From the NCBI GenBank assembly GCA_030690755.1, contig JAUYGA010000247.1:1-5782 (forward strand): 5,782 bases of DNA, given 5' to 3'. The notes under the pieces are model-generated. The model was given only the letters and a program-made list of their open reading frames with translations, made no database searches and was not told where the DNA came from. Source of the DNA: Nanobdellota archaeon. GTDB lineage: Archaea > Nanobdellota > Nanobdellia > Woesearchaeales > JAUYGA01. A program made the translations under genes and the position numbers. Positions 1-5,771 of the stretch are shown piece by piece (within the stretch, counting starts at the first letter, position 1; the number at the start of each line of letters is the position of its first letter).

Positions 1-2
1 GG

Positions 3-1484
3 TTGATTAGCGCTTTGAAAAAGAGAAGTTTGCGCAAAAAGCAAAAAGAGAAAGAAAAAGAGAAAAAAATGCCTGCTAAGGAAGTCAAAAAAAGCAAGCC
101 TGAAATAAAAAAGTACAAACCTGCTTATTCCGAATCCAGAAGCAATCATGAAGAAAAGGGGGATAGGAAAGTGAAATCAAACAGTCATAATGGACAAAAA
201 GAAGGAAAATCTAAGGATAATAAACTAAATAGAAATCTAATCGCATTTTTCATAACTGCAGCAGTCTTTGTGCTTATACTGATATTTATCTTCAAGGTAG
301 GACAACAAGACAGAAGCGCAGTTATCGCCACAGTAAACGGACAGGCCATCACGCAGGCATTCTTTGACGGCCAGTTCAATACATTCGTATTTGTACAGAA
401 CATACCTGAAGAAATGAGAGCTTCAGTGGACAAGGACGAATATCTTGCGATATTAATTACAGAAACATTAATGCAAGAGGAAGCAGTCAAAAAAGGAATT
501 GCGCTTTCAGATGAGGGATTCGAATCAGAGTTCAAGAACATGCTTGACAATTCACCTTATACAGAGGCTTCGCTCAAAGTGACGCTTGAACAGAATTCAA
601 TAAAATCTGATGAATACAAGACATTCATGCGAAGAGCAATTGATTCAGGCAAATTGCTGCAATGGGCAACTGAAAACTATACTCCTAATGAAACAAGCCT
701 TATTCAGCTCTATAATGAGCTATATGAAACGAGATATGCTTCACACATATTGGTATGTTATGAAGGCAGCTTGACATGCAAGAATAGCTTATCAGAGCAA
801 GACGCGATAACCAAGGCAAACCAAGCGATGGCTTTGGCAAAAATCAATTTTTCAGATGCAGTACTGCAATTTTCAGATGACATCCAGACAAAACAGAAAG
901 GCGGCGTTTTAGGTCTGGTAAAAAGAGGGCAGACCGTCAAAGAGTTTGAAGAAAAGTTATTTTCAATGACTGAAGGAGAGATATCTGCGCCAATAAAAAC
1001 GAGCTATGGTCTGCATATAATAAAATTACATAAGATAACGCCAACTTATGATGAAGTCAAAGATCAAGTCAAACTGAGCCTTTACAAATCAGAGCTTAAA
1101 GAAAAAACTAAAGTCGAGTTTTTTGTTGATACCTTGAATGTTGTTGCTCCTAAATCGCCGCTTGTGCAGTGCATAGAAAAGAATGGCGCAATGCCAGAAT
1201 CTGTAGTTTTCTATTACTCAAGCAAATGCGGACCTATATGCGATGAAATGTTTGCCCAGACAAAAACCCTTAAAGCGCTAGGATATCAGTTTTATTATTC
1301 AGAAATCTCAGAAAAGAGCTGGCTTGAGATAATGGACTGCTTTGAAAACAAACAAAAAGGAATACCTCAGCTCATCTGCGCAGGAACAGGCGAAGTGATG
1401 CTTGGAAAAGTTGACAGCGCAAAGATAAGAGCATTCGCAGACAAATGCAGGGCTGATGCAAGTTCGTCATCTTCATCCAAATAA
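3..1484 (+). CDS. Membrane-anchored parvulin peptidyl-prolyl isomerase with C-terminal thioredoxin-like domain
   Basis: The likely role is folding of secreted or surface proteins by cis-trans isomerisation of prolyl bonds, with an added thiol-disulfide-type domain. Residues 1-76 are a very Lys/Glu-rich cytoplasmic tail. Residues 79-97 form a single hydrophobic helix, so an N-in, C-out anchor is expected. Residues 105-235 resemble the SurA/PrsA N-terminal chaperone region (VNGQAITQAFF, then helices). Residues 244-344 are the parvulin domain, with family landmarks H248 (ASHIL), the GGVLG loop at 300-304, F315 and YGLHIIKL at 335-342. Residues 385-482 look thioredoxin-like: a VVFYY strand, then C409-G-P-I-C413, and GIPQLIC at 453-459 as the cis-proline segment. 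A Ser-rich tail ends the protein. The TTG at 3 is only the first visible start: the frame is open to the window edge, so the gene may begin upstream. ATG 69 is an alternative. The PPIase call is strong; the thioredoxin-like call is moderate. Confidence 0.88.
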   Translation: MISALKKRSLRKKQKEKEKEKKMPAKEVKKSKPEIKKYKPAYSESRSNHEEKGDRKVKSNSHNGQKEGKSKDNKLNRNLIAFFITAAVFVLILIFIFKVGQQDRSAVIATVNGQAITQAFFDGQFNTFVFVQNIPEEMRASVDKDEYLAILITETLMQEEAVKKGIALSDEGFESEFKNMLDNSPYTEASLKVTLEQNSIKSDEYKTFMRRAIDSGKLLQWATENYTPNETSLIQLYNELYETRYASHILVCYEGSLTCKNSLSEQDAITKANQAMALAKINFSDAVLQFSDDIQTKQKGGVLGLVKRGQTVKEFEEKLFSMTEGEISAPIKTSYGLHIIKLHKITPTYDEVKDQVKLSLYKSELKEKTKVEFFVDTLNVVAPKSPLVQCIEKNGAMPESVVFYYSSKCGPICDEMFAQTKTLKALGYQFYYSEISEKSWLEIMDCFENKQKGIPQLICAGTGEVMLGKVDSAKIRAFADKCRADASSSSSSK

Positions 1485-1506
1485 AAAACTTCAAAGATTT
1501 ATAAAA

Positions 1507-2184
1507 ATGGACAATCCTGAAGAATATAGTTGGACAGTAAGGGAAAAAGAAGGATACAAATTAGTTAATATTAAACGCAAAAAATCTGACGAAAAAAATA
1601 AGCTGGACGTTTACAAAATTCTTAATGAACAGGATGAAACTGTTATTAACATACAATATCTTTTTACGGCTGATTGGCAGATAACATTTTGGGACACAAA
1701 AGTTTCATGCTCTGACAAATCTGTTTCAGAAGATTTTGTTGATTCTTTAGATGCTATTGTGCAGGTTGCAAAATTATTTGGTTTTAATCCAGAATTGGGA
1801 AGTGTTGACGATTATGTTCATCTTATTGGAGACAAAGGTATAAAGTCATGCAATGTGAAATCATTTAGTCCTATGCAAAGGCTTGATGACATTGCAGATG
1901 CCAAGCTTGTAAAAGTAGGGTGCGCAGCATTCAAATATTTTGGTTCAGTCGTGTATGAGAATCGCGAAGATGTTCAGTTTCCAACAGGAATATCATCCCT
2001 TTTTAATTTCTCAGATTTAGCTGCATACATTATCCAAAAGACTTCTAAAATAGAAATTACTGCGCCAGGACTTGAACTGCTTGGCGAGTTGACCAAAAAA
2101 CTTTCAATCCCGATTTCAACTGCTGGGTCCCAATACCAAGAACAGTATAAACAAACACTGATTTCTGCAGGATGTTTGAAATAA
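1507..2184 (+). CDS. Uncharacterised soluble protein (225 aa) downstream of the isomerase gene
   Basis: I do not recognise this protein. I chose ATG 1507, which gives MDNPEEYSW. An in-frame ATG at 1456 lies inside the end of the preceding gene and would add 17 residues that look like out-of-frame readthrough of its Ser-rich tail. No signal peptide or membrane segment is visible. The N-terminal part (about 1-75) alternates charged and aromatic residues in short strand-like stretches (TVREKEGYKLVNI, ETVINIQYLF, WQITFWDTKV), suggesting a beta-rich domain. The remainder reads as mixed alpha/beta, ending in a helical segment (LELLGELTKKL) and a Gln/Tyr-rich stretch. No obvious catalytic motif is present. 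It starts 22 bases after the isomerase stop and ends 7 bases before the next start, so it is probably part of one transcription unit. No good Shine-Dalgarno sequence precedes it. Confidence 0.72.
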   Translation: MDNPEEYSWTVREKEGYKLVNIKRKKSDEKNKLDVYKILNEQDETVINIQYLFTADWQITFWDTKVSCSDKSVSEDFVDSLDAIVQVAKLFGFNPELGSVDDYVHLIGDKGIKSCNVKSFSPMQRLDDIADAKLVKVGCAAFKYFGSVVYENREDVQFPTGISSLFNFSDLAAYIIQKTSKIEITAPGLELLGELTKKLSIPISTAGSQYQEQYKQTLISAGCLK

Positions 2185-2191
2185 ATTCCGA

Positions 2192-2722
2192 ATGTCTGAC
2201 GAAACGATTTTATCGGAAATTGAAAAGATTCTTTTGGAAGACCCGCATGTAGTTTCAATATATCCTTCTGAAAAATGGGATGTTCCAAAGATTGATTATT
2301 CTCTGTTCAAGGAAAAAGATCGAGAGCAGATTGAGTGCAATATCAATTCACTAACCAAATATCTGAACTGCAGCTATGTTGTTGATGATTTTTTTGAGAA
2401 TCATGACAAAAGGAGAACATGGAGAAACCAGTTGAGGAAAAAATATTCAGGGTTTGAGGGATACTATTCATCAAATAATGCCTTAAAAATTGCGAATTGG
2501 GGGGCTGTTTTGATGAGCGCATATGAAAATATCGAGAGAGCATATATTGGTTCAAACAAAGATGAGCTTTTTGCGTTTACAGACGCGATTTGTCAGCAGG
2601 TCACAATATATCATGAAAAATGGCACTTGAAATCATCTGAGCAGCAGGTTGAATATGCAAAACAGACCAAGCAAGCTGTTTATGATGCGCTGGTTTTTTT
2701 ATCTGAGCAGACGCTTGCTTAA
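2192..2722 (+). CDS. Uncharacterised helical protein (176 aa) containing an HEKWH sequence
   Basis: I do not recognise this protein. It is predicted soluble, with no signal peptide or membrane helix, and mostly helical. Visible segments are an acidic N-terminal helix (residues 1-17), a short strand-like piece around VVSIYP, a basic patch at 72-84 (DKRRTWRNQLRKK), and long helices from about 97 to 175. Residues 141-145 read H-E-K-W-H and so fit the bare HExxH zinc-protease pattern. However, the lysine inside the motif is atypical of true zincins and no third ligand is obvious, so protease activity is only a weak possibility. The gene starts 7 bases after the previous stop, without a clear ribosome-binding site, which suggests translation coupled to the upstream gene. 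It is the last gene of the left-hand group and faces dnaG tail to tail. Confidence 0.72.
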   Translation: MSDETILSEIEKILLEDPHVVSIYPSEKWDVPKIDYSLFKEKDREQIECNINSLTKYLNCSYVVDDFFENHDKRRTWRNQLRKKYSGFEGYYSSNNALKIANWGAVLMSAYENIERAYIGSNKDELFAFTDAICQQVTIYHEKWHLKSSEQQVEYAKQTKQAVYDALVFLSEQTLA

Positions 2723-2734
2723 TAGATGATATAT

Positions 2735-2795
2735 TCACTAAAAAAATATTAAACAAAGAAAAAACAATAAAAGAAAATAAAAAAAACAAAAGTTT
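2735..2795 (-). terminator. U-tract terminator zone downstream of dnaG
   Basis: Read on the minus strand, the spacer just after the dnaG stop contains successive T-runs: T8 (2786-2779), T6 (2764-2759) and T7 (2746-2740), with little dyad symmetry. Archaeal RNA polymerase commonly terminates at such runs without needing a hairpin. On the plus strand the same spacer is A-rich and offers no comparable signal. The nearest plus-strand T-run (about 2694-2700) lies inside the end of the upstream gene. Confidence 0.6.
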
Positions 2796-2804
2796 TCTCA
2801 AGCT

Positions 2805-4157
2805 TTACAAGTCGCTTATTGTTACGATGTTGATGCTTGCATCAGAGTTGACTTTTGTGTCCATTGCGACAATGTATTTCACCTTTGCTCGTCCTGCTGA
2901 GTTTGCAATATCCCTGTCGACAATTCCGTCAAATACGACTGCATGAACATTCTGCAGACTGCCGATAGTGTTAGCAAGTTCTGCAACAGGAACTTTTCCA
3001 AGGACATTCAGATTTTCATCCAAAATGTTTGCGCCTCTTGTCCCAATTAAATCTTCAAGCATGCTTCTGAATTTCTTCTTATCTTCATCGCTTAACCTTG
3101 AAGGTTTTTTAACCGGACCATTATTGCTTGGAGGCATCCTGTCAGCGGTAGGTCTTGCGTCATCCCTTCTTTGCATTGGAGGTCTTTCAAAGCGCTTGTT
3201 TTCAGGCCTGTCAGTCGGTCTTCTGAATTTGTTGTTGTCGTTTCTTTCAAACCTTTGCTCTCTTTGGCCTTCTTCTCTTTTCTCGCCAGGAACAATTCGT
3301 TGGATTTCTCTCATAGAATTGACTGGAGCGACATCGAGCTTTGCCTGTTCGAATGCGATTTTGCTTCTCAATGCTTTGTGTATCTCTTTTTGCGTTATCT
3401 CTTCAACTTCTTTTCCATCAGGAGCTTTTGTTATGAAGTCGATTTCTGCAACAGCTGCGAGTTCTTTGATTATAAGATCTCCGCCACGGTCGCCGTCAAC
3501 AAATACTGTAACGACTTTTTTCCTGCTAAGCTCAATTATTGTCTGAGGGACAGATGTTCCGTTCATAGCGATTGCGTTCTTAAAACCGTGTTTCAATAGG
3601 TTAAGAACATCGGCTCTGCCTTCTACAATCATCACTTCATCAGATTCATCAATTGCTGGGCCTGATGGCAGTCTGTCTTTGCCGTATTCAACAATTTCCA
3701 TAACTCTTACAGAATAAGCTACTTCGTCAGCTATCTCCCTTGAGTCAGGCATTGTTGTGTCAATAAGAGTCTTAAGCAATTCTTTTGCTCTTTCAATGAC
3801 AAATTGTCTTTTGCTGATTCTTATGTCTTCAATGCTTATGACTTTTGTTTTTGCATTGCAAGGCCCTATTCTTTGGATGATTTCCAAAGCTGCAGCGATA
3901 ATTGCTGTTTCTGCCTTGTCAAGAGAAGACGGGATTATTATTGTTCCTTTTGATTTTCCTGCCTTTACTTCCATTTCGACTTCTATTCTGCCGATTCTGC
4001 CTGATCTCTGCAGTTCTCTAAGCTCTAAATCAGATCCTAGAAGGCCTTCTGTCTGTCCAAAGACTGCGCCTATAACGTCAGGACGATCAACTGTTCCTTC
4101 AACTTCTATTGTAGCGTGCACTATGTATTTTGCGCTCACTGGACTTATTTTACCCAT
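2805..4157 (-). CDS. dnaG: Archaeal DnaG-type protein with TOPRIM domain
   Basis: This is the archaeal DnaG family: a TOPRIM nucleotidyltransferase-fold protein proposed to act as a primase and known to associate with the archaeal exosome as an RNA-binding subunit. The N-terminal domain (1-165) has the family signature KYIVHATIEVEGTVDRPDVIG near the start, and GLLGSDLELRELQRSGRIGRIEV. The TOPRIM core shows the metal-binding acidic residues in the right order: E179 (MIVEGRADVL), then D221, D223 and D227 (VDGDRGGD). Residues about 290-350 are an Arg/Pro/Asp/Asn-rich low-complexity linker. The C-terminal domain (355-450) has MLEDLIGTRGANILD and VVFDGIVDRDIANSAG. No bacterial CHC2 zinc finger or DnaB-binding domain is present, as expected for archaea. 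The length of 450 aa is normal for the family. ATG 4157 is supported by a GGTGG six bases upstream. The gene is divergent from the 4725 gene and convergent with the left-hand operon. Confidence 0.96.
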   Translation of the reverse strand: MGKISPVSAKYIVHATIEVEGTVDRPDVIGAVFGQTEGLLGSDLELRELQRSGRIGRIEVEMEVKAGKSKGTIIIPSSLDKAETAIIAAALEIIQRIGPCNAKTKVISIEDIRISKRQFVIERAKELLKTLIDTTMPDSREIADEVAYSVRVMEIVEYGKDRLPSGPAIDESDEVMIVEGRADVLNLLKHGFKNAIAMNGTSVPQTIIELSRKKVVTVFVDGDRGGDLIIKELAAVAEIDFITKAPDGKEVEEITQKEIHKALRSKIAFEQAKLDVAPVNSMREIQRIVPGEKREEGQREQRFERNDNNKFRRPTDRPENKRFERPPMQRRDDARPTADRMPPSNNGPVKKPSRLSDEDKKKFRSMLEDLIGTRGANILDENLNVLGKVPVAELANTIGSLQNVHAVVFDGIVDRDIANSAGRAKVKYIVAMDTKVNSDASINIVTISDL

Positions 4158-4163
4158 TTTTAA

Positions 4164-4168
4164 CCACC
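4164..4168 (-). promoter_or_regulatory. Shine-Dalgarno site of dnaG (GGTGG)
   Basis: The minus strand reads GGTGG, then six bases, then ATG. This can pair with the UCACC part of the archaeal 16S rRNA 3' end with one G-U pair, and it fixes the dnaG start. The 4725 gene has the same motif at the same spacing, which strengthens both. Confidence 0.65.
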
Positions 4169-4344
4169 ATTGTTTATGTTTATTCTGTTAGGAATGGGGC
4201 TTAGAATGAAGCTAATTCAATGCTTTTTTACATTGGTATTTGGTAATTGTGAGTATGATTTTGCCAAAAATCTGTTGATTCTGGGCTTTTTTAAGGCTTT
4301 TTATCAACTTATTAGCTTCTATATTTTAAACCCTGTTTAGAACA

Positions 4345-4367
4345 AGCTTATTTTATATCTTTTTAAT
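4345..4367 (-). promoter_or_regulatory. Possible BRE/TATA promoter for dnaG
   Basis: On the minus strand a purine-rich AAAAAG is followed by ATATAAAAT, the layout of an archaeal BRE plus box A. Transcription would start near 4328 and give a leader of about 170 bases. A second TATA-like stretch (GTTTAAAATATAG, minus, 4331-4319) is an alternative. The region is so AT-rich that either could be chance. Confidence 0.3.
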
Positions 4368-4429
4368 CTAAAAATCATTATTTCGTCTTCTTTTTCAAAA
4401 TTAAGTTATAATAATGATGATGATTTGGA

Positions 4430-4482
4430 TATAAGGTTTGCTTGTCCTTTTTATTCCTTTTGTAATTATTATAAGGTTTTGC
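4430..4482 (+). repeat. Direct repeat TATAAGGTTT(T)GC, two copies
   Basis: TATAAGGTTTGC at 4430-4441 recurs as TATAAGGTTTTGC at 4470-4482, about one 40-base step apart, with the second copy touching the GC-rich island. The copies could be duplicated TATA-like elements or protein-binding sites, or chance in AT-rich sequence. Confidence 0.4.
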
Positions 4483-4577
4483 AGCCCGAAACACTAACTC
4501 CCAAGTTCATAGCTTGGCATTAGCCGTCAGCTCGGTTGAGTACTCTCGTGACGGGCCTTTCTTATCTAAAGATAAGC
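4481..4577. ncRNA. Candidate structured RNA (GC-rich hairpin island), strand unresolved
   Basis: By my count bases 4481-4560 are about 54% G+C, while the 40 bases before and 60 after are near 20%. In AT-rich archaea such islands between genes often mark structured RNAs. Visible helices are: 4501-4505 CCAAG with 4513-4517 CTTGG (7-base loop), extended past an internal loop by 4494-4497 CTAA with 4520-4523 TTAG; 4524-4529 CCGTCA with 4549-4554 TGACGG; and 4561-4566 CTTATC with 4571-4576 GATAAG around a TAAA loop. A closing helix, 4484-4488 GCCCG with 4552-4556 CGGGC, would compete with the second helix. On the minus strand TTTATAAA (4591-4598) is placed to start a transcript near 4568. On the plus strand the inverted repeat at 4596-4620 with T-rich flanks could end one. 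It fits neither tRNA nor 5S rRNA. Confidence 0.5.
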
Positions 4578-4595
4578 GAATGTTTACATCTTTAT

Positions 4596-4620
4596 AAATT
4601 TTGTGTTTTTAACAAAATTT
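4596..4620. repeat. 9-bp perfect inverted repeat
   Basis: AAATTTTGT (4596-4604) is matched by ACAAAATTT (4612-4620) around a 7-base GTTTTTA centre. It lies about 32 bases upstream of the TATA box of the 4725 gene and just downstream of the GC-rich island. It could be an operator-type dyad or the 3' hairpin of a plus-strand RNA. Confidence 0.5.
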
Positions 4621-4644
4621 TAGTTACTTTTAAGTGGTAAAAAT

Positions 4645-4662
4645 GGAAAGGTTTTTATATAA
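4645..4662 (+). promoter_or_regulatory. BRE/TATA promoter of the 4725-5665 gene pair
   Basis: The purine-rich GGAAAGG (4645-4651) directly precedes TTTTTATATAA (4652-4662), a close match to an archaeal BRE plus box A. Initiation about 25 bases past the box centre falls near 4683, giving a leader of about 40 bases with its own ribosome-binding site. This is the best promoter in the window. Confidence 0.72.
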
Positions 4663-4713
4663 GTTCGGTTTTTATTAGTATATTATAATCAAAAAAGATT
4701 TTTCGTTTGGGCG

Positions 4714-4718
4714 GGTGG
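4714..4718 (+). promoter_or_regulatory. Shine-Dalgarno site GGTGG deciding ATG 4725
   Basis: GGTGG sits six bases before ATG 4725, identical in sequence and spacing to the dnaG site. It argues against the in-frame TTG at 4707, which lies upstream of the motif. Confidence 0.65.
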
Positions 4719-4724
4719 ACAAAA

Positions 4725-5210
4725 ATGAAAACAGCAGAACATTTCTCAAACCTTTATGCTATTGTGAAGCAAGAGGGCCTTAAAACAGCATTAGCTTATG
4801 ATGCAATGACCACTCTTGAAAAACATCCAACAGCAAGACAGCTGGTTGGAAGCACATTGTATATGTTTAGTGAGCTGTTTCCAAAAGAAGCTGCAAATTC
4901 TCAAAACGAAAATTCTCAGAACCTTAGTCAAGATGACCTTATTGCAAGGTTAAGAGAAGAAAACAAAATAAATTCTATAGGTTATCAGAGTACTAATGGT
5001 GAATCTTCTGAGCAAACAGATGGCAAAGCAAGAACTTTTTCACTCATAGCAACACAATCTGACGGAAATTATACAGAGACGAAGAAAACAGCATTCAAGG
5101 CAGCAGACGGAAAATTAAAGTTATTTGATGCAGCAAGCTTTAACAGAGAAGTATTTGCAGCTTATATGGCTGTTCTTGTCAATGAGCAGAGAACTGAAAA
5201 TGATGTTTAA
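4725..5210 (+). CDS. Uncharacterised soluble protein (161 aa)
   Basis: I do not recognise this protein. The start at ATG 4725 is set by a GGTGG six bases upstream; a TTG at 4707 would add six residues ahead of the ribosome-binding logic. There is no signal peptide or membrane segment. Residues 1-55 look like two or three helices (MKTAEHFSNLYAIVKQEG, TARQLVGSTLYMFSELF). Residues 57-100 form a polar Asn/Gln/Ser/Glu-rich linker that contains a near-duplicated NSQNENSQN, encoded by a 12-base direct repeat with one mismatch (4896-4907 and 4911-4922). Residues 103-135 look beta-like (TFSLIATQSDGNY...), and a final helix runs at 137-155. It begins a two-gene unit, with a strong promoter upstream and the next gene 17 bases downstream. 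No function can be inferred from sequence or context. Confidence 0.75.
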   Translation: MKTAEHFSNLYAIVKQEGLKTALAYDAMTTLEKHPTARQLVGSTLYMFSELFPKEAANSQNENSQNLSQDDLIARLREENKINSIGYQSTNGESSEQTDGKARTFSLIATQSDGNYTETKKTAFKAADGKLKLFDAASFNREVFAAYMAVLVNEQRTENDV

Positions 5211-5227
5211 GAATCAAGTTGATAAAA

Positions 5228-5665
5228 ATGAACAATAATGCATCTACTATCGTTGACAGAATAAAAAGTGCCAAAGGCTGTGAGTTAGGAGTTTCTATAG
5301 AAGAAATAATGCTGGAAATAATGAGATTGATGCCCTTGGAAGATTTTGCTTCTGTTGTATCACTTCGCCAGGCATGTTGTGGTTTTGAAGCAAGAAACCC
5401 TTTTAGAGGAACTGACGAAGAACTCAACAGACTTGTTGATAAAAATCTTTATTTCATTTGTGATGTTGCAGATAATTTTAGGAATACATTTACAAGTAAA
5501 AATGAGGTTATTTCATATGAGATGAGGATAAATGTGGCGCTGAGAAAAACTATTGCGGAACCTCGTAAAAATACTGGTTTGATAAAAATTTTTTATGAAA
5601 TTGCGACTGGTTACAAACCTGAGCCCTCTGAAGTAAATAAACGGTATGCTTCTCAGCTTAATTGA
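5228..5665 (+). CDS. Uncharacterised helical protein (145 aa)
   Basis: I do not recognise this protein. ATG 5228 gives MNNNASTIVDRIK; an in-frame TTG at 5219 would add three residues and is less likely. A weak GTTGAT (5218-5223) may serve as ribosome-binding site. The protein appears mostly helical and soluble. It has helices at about 7-16 and 22-45 (SIEEIMLEIMRLMPLEDFASVV), a Cys-containing patch (RQACCGF, residues 48-54), an acidic helix (GTDEELNRLVDKNLYFICDVADNF), and a basic C-terminal segment. No catalytic or nucleic-acid-binding motif is clear. It follows the 161-aa gene after 17 bases and shares its promoter by position, so the two products may act together. This is inference from layout only. 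Confidence 0.72.
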   Translation: MNNNASTIVDRIKSAKGCELGVSIEEIMLEIMRLMPLEDFASVVSLRQACCGFEARNPFRGTDEELNRLVDKNLYFICDVADNFRNTFTSKNEVISYEMRINVALRKTIAEPRKNTGLIKIFYEIATGYKPEPSEVNKRYASQLN

Positions 5666-5679
5666 ATTAATTTAACCAA

Positions 5680-5690
5680 AATATTTAAAC
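5680..5690 (+). promoter_or_regulatory. TATA-like box of a possible leaderless transcript
   Basis: The sequence ACCAAAATATTTAAAC places a box A-like ATATTTAAA (5681-5689) about 26 bases before ATG 5712. That is the spacing expected when transcription starts at the start codon itself, common in archaea. Confidence 0.4.
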
Positions 5691-5711
5691 TGCTTTGCTT
5701 ATTCTTCATTT

Positions 5712-5771
5712 ATGCCTATGATTTCGCAAGAGAGATGGAGTGTTCTAGAAAGGATTTGGCCAACACATTAA
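5712..5771 (+). CDS. Possible 19-codon leaderless ORF or mis-framed start of the next gene
   Basis: ATG 5712 lies where a leaderless transcript from the TATA-like box would begin. It encodes only 19 residues (MPMISQERWSVLERIWPTH), two of them Trp, before TAA at 5769-5771. A new ATG follows at once (5772). A second frame from ATG 5735 stays open to the window end (MECSRKDLANTLNGCY) and could be the true start of the next gene, with the first 23 bases as leader. The window ends too soon to decide. Confidence 0.2.
   Translation: MPMISQERWSVLERIWPTH

Larger units (their letters stand above)
4158..4724. other. 567-base divergent intergenic region
   Basis: No convincing coding frame is seen on either strand. 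From left to right it holds the dnaG ribosome-binding site, an AT-rich dnaG leader with several T-runs on the plus strand (4225-4315), possible dnaG promoters (about 4319-4367), and two copies of a TATAAGGTTT(T)GC repeat. These are followed by a GC-rich hairpin island (4481-4577), an AT-rich inverted repeat (4596-4620), and the promoter and ribosome-binding site of the 4725 gene. Confidence 0.7.

Noticed and set aside
185..940. Minus-strand open frames within the isomerase gene
   Set aside because: They lie wholly opposite a domain-supported gene, with no promoter or ribosome-binding site and no recognisable protein.
1498..1505. TTTATAAA as a promoter for the 1507 gene
   Set aside because: It lies only about two bases before the ATG; a TATA box needs about 25 bases to the transcription start, and no in-frame start exists at that distance.
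2968..3599. Plus-strand open frames opposite dnaG (also around 3757-4191)
   Set aside because: They are antisense shadows of a well-supported dnaG, with low-complexity Ser/Leu/Phe-rich translations and no start signals.
4411..4426. Box C (ATGATGA) of a C/D guide RNA
   Set aside because: ATGATGATGAT fits box C, but no CTGA box D or second box pair follows at usable spacing.
4501..4517. tRNA: the 5-bp stem with 7-base loop (TTCATAG) looks like an anticodon arm with CAT
   Set aside because: No T-arm with a TTCRA loop, no proper D-arm and no 7-bp acceptor at the right distances on either strand. Intron-containing and permuted layouts also failed.
4484..4560. 5S rRNA: CCCGAAACAC, CATAGC and GAGTACT echo 5S motifs
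   Set aside because: The motifs occur in the wrong order and spacing, and the island is too short for a roughly 120-base 5S rRNA.
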